Origin: Syntrophotalea carbinolica DSM 2380
Lineage (GTDB): Bacteria; Desulfobacterota; Desulfuromonadia; Desulfuromonadales; Syntrophotaleaceae
NCBI RefSeq assembly: GCF_000012885.1
Contig: NC_007498.2
Span: forward strand, 186,001 to 250,000
Direction: 5' to 3'
Length of the DNA: 64,000 bases
Each line of letters opens with the position of its first letter. Position 1 is the stretch's first letter. Shown here piece after piece: positions 16,655 through 24,736 of the stretch. The notes below the pieces were generated by a model, which worked only from the letters and a program-made list of their open reading frames with translations, was not told the origin of the DNA and made no database searches. The position numbers and the translations under genes were made by a program.

Positions 16655-17287
16655 ATGCAAGCCAGTCTGGATCTGCTGATCACTTTTGTCGTGCAGCTTT
16701 TCATCCTCGTCGATCCGGTGGGGGGGGCGCCGGTGTTTCTGGCGATCACACCCCACGACAGCCGCGCCGAACGTCGTGCCATGGCTTTGCGCGGCTGCCT
16801 GGTGGCGGGGGCGGTGGTCTGTTTCTTCATCCTGGCCGGGCCGTGGGTGGTGGCTTATTTCGGGATTCAGACCGCCGCGGTACGTATCTGCGGCGGTATC
16901 CTGCTGTTCGCCATCGCTCTGGAGATGCTCTATGGCCGTATCAGCGGTACCGAGACCAGCCCCGGCGAGGAGCACCTGGCGGAAATCAAAAAGGACGTTT
17001 CCATTACCCCTCTGGCCATCCCCCTGCTGGCCGGCCCCGGCACCATTGCCACCGCCCTGATTTTCGCCGGTCGCACCTCCGATCTGCTGGGCTATCTCGC
17101 GTTGCTGATCGGCACCGTGGTGGTGTTCGCCGCCGCCTTTGTCATACTGATCAAAGCCGAACTGCTGACCCGCGTGATGGGCAAGCTGGGCACCGCCGTG
17201 GCAACCCGTATCATGGGGCTGGTGCTGGCTTTTCTGGCCGTGCAGTATGTTCTGGATGGGTTGAGTGCGGTGCTGGGGAAGGGGTGA
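16655..17287 (+). CDS. MarC-family integral membrane protein
   Basis: The 210-residue protein has six hydrophobic helices and the family-typical FILVDPVGGAPVFLAI near the N-terminus, plus ITPLAIPLLAGPGTIATALI in the middle. The family (MarC/YchE/YhgN) has no agreed function. GAAAGGAGAG precedes the ATG. It lies 50 bases after the TonB receptor on the same strand and may be co-transcribed, though membership in the uptake locus is doubtful. Confidence 0.85.
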   Translation: MQASLDLLITFVVQLFILVDPVGGAPVFLAITPHDSRAERRAMALRGCLVAGAVVCFFILAGPWVVAYFGIQTAAVRICGGILLFAIALEMLYGRISGTETSPGEEHLAEIKKDVSITPLAIPLLAGPGTIATALIFAGRTSDLLGYLALLIGTVVVFAAAFVILIKAELLTRVMGKLGTAVATRIMGLVLAFLAVQYVLDGLSAVLGKG

Positions 17288-17420
17288 TGATCGCGTAAAT
17301 ACATTAGAATGTTTGACATTTTGTGATATTTGTCGGTATTTATGAAATGCTTTTTGTTTTCGGTGACCGATGGACATGCCGGAATTGCATTATGCCGACA
17401 GAGGGAAATCAGAGTCGCTC

Positions 17421-17452
17421 AGCCGAAACAGATCCGGCGGGCGGCTTTTTTT
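17421..17452 (+). terminator. Weak intrinsic terminator before the cassette-like region
   Basis: AGCCG (17421-17425) pairs with CGGCT (17442-17446), followed by a run of seven T. The stem is short. The 17288-17530 stretch holds nothing else supportable; a 67-codon ORF across it has no family likeness. Confidence 0.35.
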
Positions 17453-17530
17453 ATTGAGTTTCAGGGCGCTTGATGCCTGGGGCTTGGTGCGGATGAAGGA
17501 GTATTCTTCAGGAGAGAGTTGGATAAAGGT

Positions 17531-17587
17531 ATTAACAATGGGTGGAAAAATTGAAGTCCAATTTTCCACTTAACCACAATGTTAACT
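17531..17587 (+). repeat. attC-like recombination site 1
   Basis: The 57-base site has outer arms TTAACA / TGTTAA and inner arms GTGGAAAAATTG / CAATTTTCCAC, which pair fully except for one extra A in the left arm. An unpaired extra base on one arm is typical of integron attC sites. It ends GTTAACT, close to the core GTTRRRY. Confidence 0.5.
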
Positions 17588-17599
17588 TTAGGAGAAAAA

Positions 17600-18094
17600 A
17601 TGAACCCTCTTGATATCATATTGAAAAAAGAACCTTATATTCAGTTAATGGTTGAAGATGGAGCAATATATGAATTTCGCAATAATAGAAAAGGTAAAAA
17701 AGTAATGGAAACTGCAGAAATTCAGCTTATCGAAAAGCTTGGTTATAGTGATAATAAATCTGACTTAGTTGAATACAAATTTCGTTTAAATTCATTTACA
17801 TGTCCAATTTGGCGAGAGCTCTTCCAGAAAATTTCAGAGAGCAATGCCGAAGTGAAAATCCATGGAAGCGAACTAGATTTAAAAGCAAGTATTGAAGAAG
17901 TAGAAAGTGAATTTAAATTAGTAAAAAAGGCAATACAACTCACTAATAAAGCCTACCAAGATGGAAAATCAGCTGTCTTAGATTACGCGAAAAAACAAGA
18001 AGCAGAGAGAGCAAAAAAAGATGCTGAGAAACTTCAAGCTGAACAAGAAAAGCAAAATAAAATACAGCATTCTTATGAAAAATTAAATATTTAA
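17600..18094 (+). CDS. Cassette-encoded protein of unknown function with charged C-terminal helix
   Basis: The 164-residue protein is not recognised. Residues about 1-90 look globular; residues about 95-160 are rich in K, E, A and Q and likely form a coiled coil. There is no signal peptide or membrane segment. ATG 17600 is preferred to 17579 because GGAG lies five bases upstream. Codons are AT-rich compared with the flanking uptake locus. It is bounded by attC-like sites, so it is probably a mobile gene cassette. Confidence 0.6.
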   Translation: MNPLDIILKKEPYIQLMVEDGAIYEFRNNRKGKKVMETAEIQLIEKLGYSDNKSDLVEYKFRLNSFTCPIWRELFQKISESNAEVKIHGSELDLKASIEEVESEFKLVKKAIQLTNKAYQDGKSAVLDYAKKQEAERAKKDAEKLQAEQEKQNKIQHSYEKLNI

Positions 18095-18152
18095 GTTAAT
18101 TAATTGTTCGAGCGGACCGCAAGAAACGCGGCTGCCCAACTCAACGTTGGAT
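18095..18152 (+). repeat. attC-like recombination site 2
   Basis: The 58-base site starts right after the previous stop. Left arm GTTCGAGCGGACCGC and right arm GCGGCTGCCCAACTCAACG are imperfect inverted repeats closely resembling common 60-base elements. It ends GTTGGAT, a full match to GTTRRRY. Confidence 0.6.
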
Positions 18153-18179
18153 TCCAAAACCAAAATTAAGGAGCGGGCT

Positions 18180-18494
18180 ATGTACAGAAATAAGTTCATC
18201 CAAGCAATCCACGACTTGCGAAAAGTAAAGCTGTCGTTCTTCTCGAAAGAAGATGGTCGCGTGGTTGAAAGAACCTGTGCACCTATGGATTTCGGCCCTA
18301 GTAGACGGGCGAAAAACAAGGCAGATCGCTACCATCTTTGGGATTATGACAGCGACACAAAACAGCACGTTCTGTCCCTACTTCCTGGACAAGTCCAAAA
18401 TATTGAAGTCTTAGAATCAAGCTTCAAGCCCTCTGAGTTTGTTACTTGGGCAACAGACTGGGTCGTCCCCAGAAACTGGGGCACATACAGCTAA
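18180..18494 (+). CDS. Cassette-encoded small protein of unknown function
   Basis: The 104-residue soluble protein has MYRNKFIQAIHDLRKVKLSF at its start and a block around RYHLWDYDSD. The opening resembles WYL-like nucleotide or effector-binding modules, but this is only an impression. ATG 18180 follows AAGGAG at good spacing. It is the only gene of the second cassette, 28 bases after the recombination point. Confidence 0.6.
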   Translation: MYRNKFIQAIHDLRKVKLSFFSKEDGRVVERTCAPMDFGPSRRAKNKADRYHLWDYDSDTKQHVLSLLPGQVQNIEVLESSFKPSEFVTWATDWVVPRNWGTYS

Positions 18495-18502
18495 TAATAG
18501 GC

Positions 18503-18640
18503 TATGCAATCTCTTGGCGGCTTCATAATCCTCAACGCCAAAAATAAACCACTTTTATCGGGGTTTGGGCCGCCTACACTTACGCCCCAAGTAACAGCGT
18601 CGTTGTCGTGCGCTTCAATGATAAGGATGTTGTTTTTATT
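18503..18640 (-). pseudogene. Possible C-terminal gene remnant
   Basis: On the minus strand about 45 codons are open up to a stop near 18503, reading HDNDAVTWGVSVGGPNPDKS and ending DCIAYY. The composition looks protein-like, but there is no start codon or ribosome site. It lies opposite to the cassette genes. It could be a decayed reverse cassette gene or chance. Confidence 0.2.
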
Positions 18641-18663
18641 AATCAGTCTCTATCTCAGTATTA

Positions 18664-18771
18664 AGTTAATCCAACAATCCACTCCACCGGATGGAACAAG
18701 CAGCGGCGGTTCTCGTTTAAGGCTCTGCTTCGCCAGCGGTACAGCGCCATCGGTGAGTTAAGTTGTTATGC
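18664..18771 (+). repeat. attC-like recombination site 3
   Basis: The site of about 108 bases resembles the long Vibrio-type sites. Inner arms are CTCCACCGGATGG (18682-18694) and GCCATCGGTGAG (18746-18757), which pair with one extra base on the left. The end GTTATGC (18765-18771) equals the core of Vibrio cholerae repeats. Confidence 0.55.
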
Positions 18772-18818
18772 GGCATTGAAACGGAATCGCCAGATTTTTC
18801 GAATAGGAAGTTGTTGCC

Positions 18819-20585
18819 ATGAATAAAGAATGGATTCTCCTTGAAAAAGAAACTCGCCGGACTTTCTCAAAGGCGACCTGGGTTCCGTTACGAGCATACT
18901 GCAATGATGAGAGTGGCCAATCGACCCAGGTAGGGTATGTCAGCGATTGTTTTGCTTGCGGATCAGTCGCGTTCCCGCCAGAGCAGCGTGAACGAGCAGA
19001 GCAACTAGGTTGGAGCGATATAGGTATTGGGCATAGCGTACAACCTTACGCGTATGAAGATGGTTTTTACGCATCAATCGATCAATATCAATACAACGAC
19101 AAAGAACCAATTGGCGTAGAGCTCGTATTTGAGCACCCCCAGCCTGTTGTAGGTGGAACGCATTGGATTCTGAATCCTGATCTTGTGGTGGCGTTACGCC
19201 TCATAAAGGATGGACTAAATTGGGTCCGGCCCGAAGAAAACTTCGTTGTGGTGGCCCGTGAGGTTCTTGAGGACGATGGCAGCCATCGCCTCATCGAGAT
19301 CAAGCGAGAGTTTCTCATAGACTATCTCGCGGCACGGGGGCTTTCTCTTCGCATCTCCTCTTACCGGCAAAGAGTAGAAAATGTCGCTTCAATTGAGCGA
19401 TCTGATTACTCAACTCTTGAGAATCTTCAAGAGCAAAGAGATGACGGAAGGTTTGAGCTTCGCATTCATAGTTTGAACAAGATCTTCGGGGGGAGCTGGG
19501 CTGTGTTCCGTGCTTGGAGAACCGATGTTGATGAGGAGGAAGATGCCCCAGTGATGGGGCCGGAAAGCGATGACAACACCGATTTCGAAAGCTCTAAAGG
19601 CGATCGCTCTCGGTTCGAAGGTGTTCGCGTAGAGGGTGAGTTTTGGCGAGATGAATGGATCGACCATCAAGGTCGAAGCCGTCGCGTCCGAGGAGATGCA
19701 GACAACACTCTTCCCCAATTTATCGTTGAGACGGATGGAACCAGAATGGTTTCTGCTGACCTTAACAATGAAGATATAGGCCGATGGCTCTGGTTCCGTT
19801 CTAGTGTTGTTGGTGACCTCTTGAGTCACCGCGGATTTTCGCTTAAATGGTATACATCAGAAACTGGCGGCATATCCTCGACATCAGGATACTCAACTCA
19901 CTTCGGCATCAATGATTCAGATTTGATCACGGTTTATGCCTATGACATTGCTCGCCTTGCAGCATGGGAGCAGCATATTTGGGCTGCTAACAACATTGTC
20001 CCTGAAGGGAAGGTCTCGAATGAGCTTCTAGCTTCTCAGGTTAGAGCTCAACCTGCTTCTACCCATGCTGCCGAAGAAAAGCTATTCGGCGTAATGCGAA
20101 TGCTAGCAGTTGGATTTCATCAAGAGATCGGGATTTCTCTATTTAATCATGACATAGATGATCAAGCTGCTATGCAGCAGATCTCGCGGTTCGCGAGTAT
20201 TGATCAAGCTTCCTTATTGAGGTTGGCCAAAGAGCTTGTTCGCGTGTTTTCTGACAGGCTTAATGTTCGTGATCTCCGTAAGATTTCAACCCATGCGGAG
20301 AAGGAAAAGTTAGGTTCAAACAAGCTTCTCCAGGATGTTTTATCCCAAAAAGTTGGATTAGAAAAAGCTCGAGAGGTTTTTGGCCCTATCGTTGGTGCCT
20401 ACGACATGCGTGTTGGCGATGCCCACCCTACTGGTTCAAAAATCGGAGAGGCTTTGAAGCTCGCTGGAATTGATCAAGGCGCATCTTATTTAAGGCAGGG
20501 TGAACGCCTTATTTCCAATTTTGGAAGGTCAGTCTGGTTGATCGGTAGGCTGATGTTTGCAGCATCAGATAATTCGGAAGGCTAG
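18819..20585 (+). CDS. Large cassette-encoded protein of unknown function
   Basis: The 588-residue protein is not recognised. It is soluble, acidic in the middle (a DVDEEEDAP stretch near residue 235) and rich in aromatics in the first 400 residues. From about 400 a helical region begins; near the end GPIVGAYDMRVGDAHPTGSK suggests a conserved functional site. It is large for an integron cassette product. Integron cassettes have been shown to carry phage-defence genes, which makes defence a possible but untested role. The start has no clear ribosome site beyond GGAAG. Confidence 0.65.
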   Translation: MNKEWILLEKETRRTFSKATWVPLRAYCNDESGQSTQVGYVSDCFACGSVAFPPEQRERAEQLGWSDIGIGHSVQPYAYEDGFYASIDQYQYNDKEPIGVELVFEHPQPVVGGTHWILNPDLVVALRLIKDGLNWVRPEENFVVVAREVLEDDGSHRLIEIKREFLIDYLAARGLSLRISSYRQRVENVASIERSDYSTLENLQEQRDDGRFELRIHSLNKIFGGSWAVFRAWRTDVDEEEDAPVMGPESDDNTDFESSKGDRSRFEGVRVEGEFWRDEWIDHQGRSRRVRGDADNTLPQFIVETDGTRMVSADLNNEDIGRWLWFRSSVVGDLLSHRGFSLKWYTSETGGISSTSGYSTHFGINDSDLITVYAYDIARLAAWEQHIWAANNIVPEGKVSNELLASQVRAQPASTHAAEEKLFGVMRMLAVGFHQEIGISLFNHDIDDQAAMQQISRFASIDQASLLRLAKELVRVFSDRLNVRDLRKISTHAEKEKLGSNKLLQDVLSQKVGLEKAREVFGPIVGAYDMRVGDAHPTGSKIGEALKLAGIDQGASYLRQGERLISNFGRSVWLIGRLMFAASDNSEG

Positions 20586-20606
20586 CCAGAATGCCGCATG
20601 AGCGAG

Positions 20607-20671
20607 AAAAACAGGGACACTCCCCTATTCTCTTAAACTTTACCGGGAAATGGGGGGTGTTCCTAGTTTTT
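20607..20671. repeat. REP-like palindrome, copy 1
   Basis: AACAGGGACACTCCCC and GGGGGGTGTTCCTAGTTT form a long inverted repeat with a short spacer containing CTTAAACTTTACCGG. It shares sequence with the element at 22922. Palindromes of this ACAGGGACACTCCCC type often accompany REP-associated tyrosine transposases; no transposase is seen here. Confidence 0.6.
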
Positions 20672-20704
20672 ACGCTGCAGTGGGACGGAAAATACAGAAG
20701 AGGT

Positions 20705-20767
20705 GTTCATAAAACATTCTACTAGCTCATCCGGCGCAACGCCGTCCCTGGGCTTTATCCGATATGC
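20705..20767 (+). repeat. Possible attC-like site 4
   Basis: A central CGGCG/CGCCG hairpin is flanked by AGC/GCT and ends CGATATGC. The arms pair poorly, so this is a weak call made mainly from its position between two cassette-like genes. Confidence 0.25.
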
Positions 20768-20788
20768 ACTCAGAATAAGGAGAGTTTT

Positions 20789-21292
20789 TTGAAAGGTTTA
20801 TCCATCTCGTCTGTCTGGAAGGTTTTGAAATGGTTGCCCCCATTCCTTCTGAGGAGAATATTTACTAAACAACGAATGGCAGAACTCGTTTTGATCGACG
20901 TGCGGCCTCGATATGAGTACGCAACTGTTAATTTAGGAGAGGTGGCGTCGTTCGATTTCTGGCTACAAATAATCAATTTGTCTCCGTTTAATATTGAACT
21001 CGATAGGGCAGAACTAAGATTCTGGTGTGGAGGCACGATATTAAACGCCGCGACGCTAAAAAAGCTTCCCCTTACTTCGGGTCAAATAGCAGAAATGCAT
21101 ATATCTGAAAATATACCCGATGGTCATGCAGCACAAATCGCACGTCATACAGATAATCACCAATCTGCTATTGAAATGGATATGGAATTTAACTGCAAAC
21201 TCCATGATTTTGCAAAAAGTACAGGGCATTTAGGCGGGGTAAGGCCCGCGTTTTTGAATCAGCAGACAAGAATGCATAACCAGGCAAATTAA
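20789..21292 (+). CDS. Cassette-encoded protein of unknown function
   Basis: The 167-residue protein is not recognised. A basic, hydrophobic N-terminus (VWKVLKWLPPFLLRRIF) may be a membrane-associating helix; the rest looks like a beta-rich domain (VNLGEVASFDFWLQIINLSP and following). The start is TTG, supported by AAGGAG five bases upstream. The stop lies inside the next attC-like site, as is usual for compact cassettes. Confidence 0.55.
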   Translation: MKGLSISSVWKVLKWLPPFLLRRIFTKQRMAELVLIDVRPRYEYATVNLGEVASFDFWLQIINLSPFNIELDRAELRFWCGGTILNAATLKKLPLTSGQIAEMHISENIPDGHAAQIARHTDNHQSAIEMDMEFNCKLHDFAKSTGHLGGVRPAFLNQQTRMHNQAN

Positions 21293-21347
21293 CGCTGACG
21301 CAAATTCCGCTGCGCTCCATTTGCACCGGTTGTTTGCTACGTTAGAA
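21287..21347 (+). repeat. attC-like recombination site 5
   Basis: The 61-base site has outer arms TTAACG (21289-21294) and CGTTAG, inner arms GCAAAT (21300-21305) and ATTTGC (21319-21324), and ends GTTAGAA. Size, arm order and end fit an integron attC site. Confidence 0.55.
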
Positions 21348-21389
21348 AATAGCACTACTTGTTTCCATCTTTTTGCAGAGAGAAATACT

Positions 21390-22811
21390 GTGGCAATTAA
21401 AAATCAAAATCAGAGCGCTCAACGGGCATGGATTACTCCAAATGAATTTGCTGTAGCTGAGAACCTCTTGCAGTTTTCTGAAAATTTACCACCTACCAAA
21501 ACTGGACAGGTGGCTAATAGCATTACAGTAACACTTAACGGATCACCCGAGGGGATTCAATTAACAGGTCCACCACAAGCGGTAAGGGCTGAGTTTGAAA
21601 AACTCTCTGACAAGGAATATATATCCGGCAGTTTGGCGGCAACCTACCCAATTGGAAACAATCCAAAATTGTCTATTTCATACAATTTTGCAATTGGAAA
21701 CATATCGGTCAGCATTCAAAATGGCGACCGGGTCTTGGTTGATGATCTGTTTGATATTGTGAGGCAGACATTTCCAAAGGCGACAGGGCCAAGCACAAGT
21801 GAGACTGAAGCACATTCACAAAGATTGCGATCATTAATTAAAGAGGCAGAAGAAGCCTTCGAAAGTATAAAATCAATAGAAAAACAGAAAGTAGCTGTAG
21901 CTAATTGGACAAATAATCTATCAAAAAATCTTGAACTATCCAAGGACAGTCTTAAAGACATGCAGGCTTTGCAGAAAAATGCAAATTCAATTGTCTCTGA
22001 GATAACTCAAAAAAGAGATGATATAAGTCAAATACTATCAGAAATTAAGGCTATAAACAACGAGGCAAGCGTTAACTATAAATCAATTCAAGAGGCCCAA
22101 GCTACTAGTGTAGCTCTTGAAGCAAAGATCAAGCAATTTTATTCAGAGATTGAAGAGAATCAGATAAAAATTCAAAAGCTTAATGTAGAATCCGTTGATA
22201 TTGTAGGTAAGTTTAAAGATGATACACAAAATATAATTACAGAGAATAAAGCACTAACTTATCAAATTAAGGAGCAGCTTCTAAAAGCAACTGGAGGAGC
22301 TTTGTTTGGTGCCTTTGAAGAAAGAAAGAGTAAAATTGTTAAATCAAAATGGATATGGGCTTTTGCGGCGATTCTCTCTTTTTCTCTCCAAGCAGTTGCT
22401 GTCATATGGTTAGCGCTTGAGGCAACTAAAACAGGTGATTCCAATGGTCCATTTTATACCCAGCCAATGTTTATACTTAAAGCAACGATTGCTTTGCCAA
22501 TAATTGCTTTAATTGTGTTTTGTATTCGACAATATTCAAACGAAAGAGAGGCTGAGGAGATATATGCTTTTAAGTCTGCCTTGTCTTTTTCATTGGCGCC
22601 GTATCTAGATCTTGTTGGTGAGATAGACGGAATCGAGAAAGAGTCAGGTCATACCCAATTTGCAATTAACACCATCGGACAAATATTTGACAATCCATTG
22701 GGGAAACGGCTTAGCGATGAAAAGACGTCTGAAAAAGATAGCATTCAAACAGGGGAAATATTAAATAGCGTCACAAATTTAATACAACAGATCCATAAAC
22801 TTAAGCCATAA
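21390..22811 (+). CDS. Membrane-anchored coiled-coil protein of unknown function
   Basis: The 473-residue protein has a soluble start (residues 1-145) and a long helical region rich in K, E, Q, S and I (about 150-305). Two membrane helices follow (KWIWAFAAILSFSLQAVAVI near 325 and MFILKATIALPIIALIVFC near 365), then a cytoplasmic tail of about 90 residues. The GTG at 21390 follows GAGAG and leaves the attC-like site outside the gene. A coiled coil plus membrane pair is common among defence and mechanosensing proteins, but no family was recognised. Confidence 0.6.
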   Translation: MAIKNQNQSAQRAWITPNEFAVAENLLQFSENLPPTKTGQVANSITVTLNGSPEGIQLTGPPQAVRAEFEKLSDKEYISGSLAATYPIGNNPKLSISYNFAIGNISVSIQNGDRVLVDDLFDIVRQTFPKATGPSTSETEAHSQRLRSLIKEAEEAFESIKSIEKQKVAVANWTNNLSKNLELSKDSLKDMQALQKNANSIVSEITQKRDDISQILSEIKAINNEASVNYKSIQEAQATSVALEAKIKQFYSEIEENQIKIQKLNVESVDIVGKFKDDTQNIITENKALTYQIKEQLLKATGGALFGAFEERKSKIVKSKWIWAFAAILSFSLQAVAVIWLALEATKTGDSNGPFYTQPMFILKATIALPIIALIVFCIRQYSNEREAEEIYAFKSALSFSLAPYLDLVGEIDGIEKESGHTQFAINTIGQIFDNPLGKRLSDEKTSEKDSIQTGEILNSVTNLIQQIHKLKP

Positions 22812-23115
22812 ATTGTAGCAAACGGACGAAAGATTGAAGCGATGTACTCGGGGCCTAAGTGGGTGCCAATTTATTTGTCCTCTCCAGCTTTCGAAACGTT
22901 TAGGTCGTAGGAAAAGGTTGTAAAAACAGGGACACTTCCCATTTTTTTCAGGTTTTTCTTTCAAACTTTACAGGAAGCTGGGGAGTGTCCCTAGTTTTCT
23001 TCCTGGAAACTGGGGAGTGTCCCTAGTTTTTTAGTTTTTACTCACTGGACTCGTTAAAGCTCGCCGGTTAACTATTCGCTGGCAAGCATTATAAATTCAA
23101 GGAAAATATCTGATC
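22812..23115. other. Intergenic stretch with REP-like element and possible attC remnant
   Basis: The first 95 bases hold AAACGGACGAAAG and CTTTCGAAACGTTTAGG, which could be arms of a diverged attC site. Bases 22922-23036 hold the REP-like element. The rest shows no gene and no clear promoter. Confidence 0.4.
22922..23036. repeat. REP-like palindrome, copy 2, with duplicated right arm
   Basis: AAAACAGGGACACTTCCC is followed by two copies of the right arm CTGGGGAGTGTCCCTAGTTT (about 22977-22998 and 23009-23030). The spacer shares AACTTTAC with the copy at 20607. This is probably a non-autonomous palindromic unit. Confidence 0.6.
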
Positions 23116-23799
23116 ATGAATATTGAGGATATTTATAAAAAATTCGATAAGATCGGATGTCTTACTTTTGCCACTATTGATAAAGGCACACCGCAGACGC
23201 GAATTGCGCATCTGTTCGCTTATGATCATGAAGGATTATACTTTCGAACCATGATCACAAAACCTTTTTATGAGCAACTCAGCAAAACGAAAAAAGCATC
23301 AATCTGCGGTATGTATCCGAAAACTTCGGTAAGTTACAACTGGGAGGGAATGCCATATTTCCCACCCGGATACACAATTAGAGCTACCGGTAATGTCAGG
23401 GAAATTCCCTTTGATGTTCTCAAAGAAAAATCCGTTGCCGACGAAATGTTTCTGCTCGGCGTGAAGGATATTGAAAAATATCCTGCCATGACCACATTCT
23501 GCCTGTATGAAGCCTGGGGCGAGGTGTATGACTTTGATTATGAGATGGAACATCGTTCTCATAAATTATTACGTGAAGGTTTCAGTTTCGGCGGTGCTCT
23601 TATTCCTTTCAGAGGAGTCCGCATAACTGATGCATGCATTTCTTGCGGGAAATGTCAGGCGGGATGTTCTTTTAAAGCGATCTCCCAACATGAGGGGAAG
23701 TTTGTTATTGATCACACCAGATGCGATGCGTGCGGGGACTGTTACATGGTTTGTCCCGCGGGTGCCATTGAAATAGTTGCCGGAGATCCGAACAGTTAA
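23116..23799 (+). CDS. Flavin split-barrel (PPOX-like) protein fused to a two-cluster ferredoxin domain
   Basis: The 227-residue protein has an FMN-binding split-barrel of the pyridoxamine-phosphate-oxidase superfamily (about residues 5-150) and a C-terminal 2[4Fe-4S] ferredoxin domain with CISCGKCQAGC and CDACGDCYMVC. It probably passes electrons between the clusters and a flavin or small substrate in the cytoplasm; the substrate is unknown. The fused form is known in anaerobes. It lies at the edge of the cassette-like island and shares function class with the gene at 24015. Confidence 0.85.
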   Translation: MNIEDIYKKFDKIGCLTFATIDKGTPQTRIAHLFAYDHEGLYFRTMITKPFYEQLSKTKKASICGMYPKTSVSYNWEGMPYFPPGYTIRATGNVREIPFDVLKEKSVADEMFLLGVKDIEKYPAMTTFCLYEAWGEVYDFDYEMEHRSHKLLREGFSFGGALIPFRGVRITDACISCGKCQAGCSFKAISQHEGKFVIDHTRCDACGDCYMVCPAGAIEIVAGDPNS

Positions 23800-24014
23800 A
23801 GTTTTTGCTGTATTTTTGTGAGCTTTGGTATTTATTGTTGGTGGTCCGGGTTTTTATTGAGGATATAAAGGCCAGGCTTGGCATCAAGAGGAGGGGAACA
23901 AGAATCGAAAATCTTGAATCCGACCCCACCTATACACCACCTATCCCGAACTCGACAGCAAATCATACCGGTATTGATATCAGAAACTTACCCAACCAAA
24001 TATGAGGAGTGGAC

Positions 24015-24488
24015 ATGCGCAGAAGTGACTTGGAAATAACATCAACAGAAGAAGTGGAAGCCATTATCCGGCAATCGAATGTTTGTCGTTTGGGGCTCTG
24101 TGACGGTGACATGCCCTATGTGGTGCCGTTGAATTTTGGCTATGAAGATGGGAAATTTTATTTTCATTCAGCCTCGGAAGGCCGAAAGGTCGAGCTGTTG
24201 AAGGCCAATCCCAAGGTATGTCTTGAATTCGATATGGACCTTGGAATCATCTCGGACGAAAAAGCCTGCAACTGGGGGATTCGCTACAAGAGCGTGATTG
24301 TCACGGGCCGTGCAACCGTGCTGAACAGTCTTGAGGAGAAGGTGCAGGCGCTTAATATTATTATGAAAAACTATTCGGACAAGGACTATACGTTTGCGGA
24401 AAAAGTGGTGAAAGACACTTTTGTCTTTGTCGTCGAGAGCCAGGAGATCACTGGAAAGCAAACAGATGAATCAACAATTGTCCAATGA
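24015..24488 (+). CDS. PPOX-superfamily flavin-binding protein (NimA-like)
   Basis: The 157-residue protein is a single split-barrel domain, with CRLGLCDGDMPYVVPLNFGY near the N-terminus, FHSASEGRKVELLKANPKVC in the middle and CNWGIRYKSVIVTGRA. Members bind FMN or haem; some reduce nitroimidazoles. The ATG at 24015 has GAGGAG five bases upstream, better than the GTG at 24009. The 248-base gap after it shows nothing. Confidence 0.82.
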   Translation: MRRSDLEITSTEEVEAIIRQSNVCRLGLCDGDMPYVVPLNFGYEDGKFYFHSASEGRKVELLKANPKVCLEFDMDLGIISDEKACNWGIRYKSVIVTGRATVLNSLEEKVQALNIIMKNYSDKDYTFAEKVVKDTFVFVVESQEITGKQTDESTIVQ

Positions 24489-24736
24489 TGACAAGAAGCA
24501 GATCTGTCTTGCCTGGGAGTTCGGGGGATCACCCTGAAGACGGCAAATAGATGTCTGGTCGCCTGGTTGGGCTGTTCACAAGGTAGATCAAGAAGGGCGG
24601 AAGGACAAAGGGCAGTAGAGCCAAGCCACCGGGAATTTCCGCGAGGTCAAGGGAAATCAGCGTTTTCCCCTTGAGTTTACTTATCATGGATGTCCCCGAA
24701 ATTTGCCTCTTTTAAAGTCACAAGAAAGGTAAAACC

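Noticed and set aside
17370-17573. 67-codon ORF ahead of the cassette region
   Set aside because: No ribosome site, no family likeness, and it runs across a terminator-like hairpin and the first attC-like site.
18504-18761. 85-codon plus-strand ORF
   Set aside because: Its 3' half is the attC-like site; codon use is irregular and no ribosome site is seen.
23805-24005. 66-codon ORF between the two PPOX-like genes
   Set aside because: The end reads through low-complexity text (PTYTPPIPN) with no ribosome site; no support for a product.
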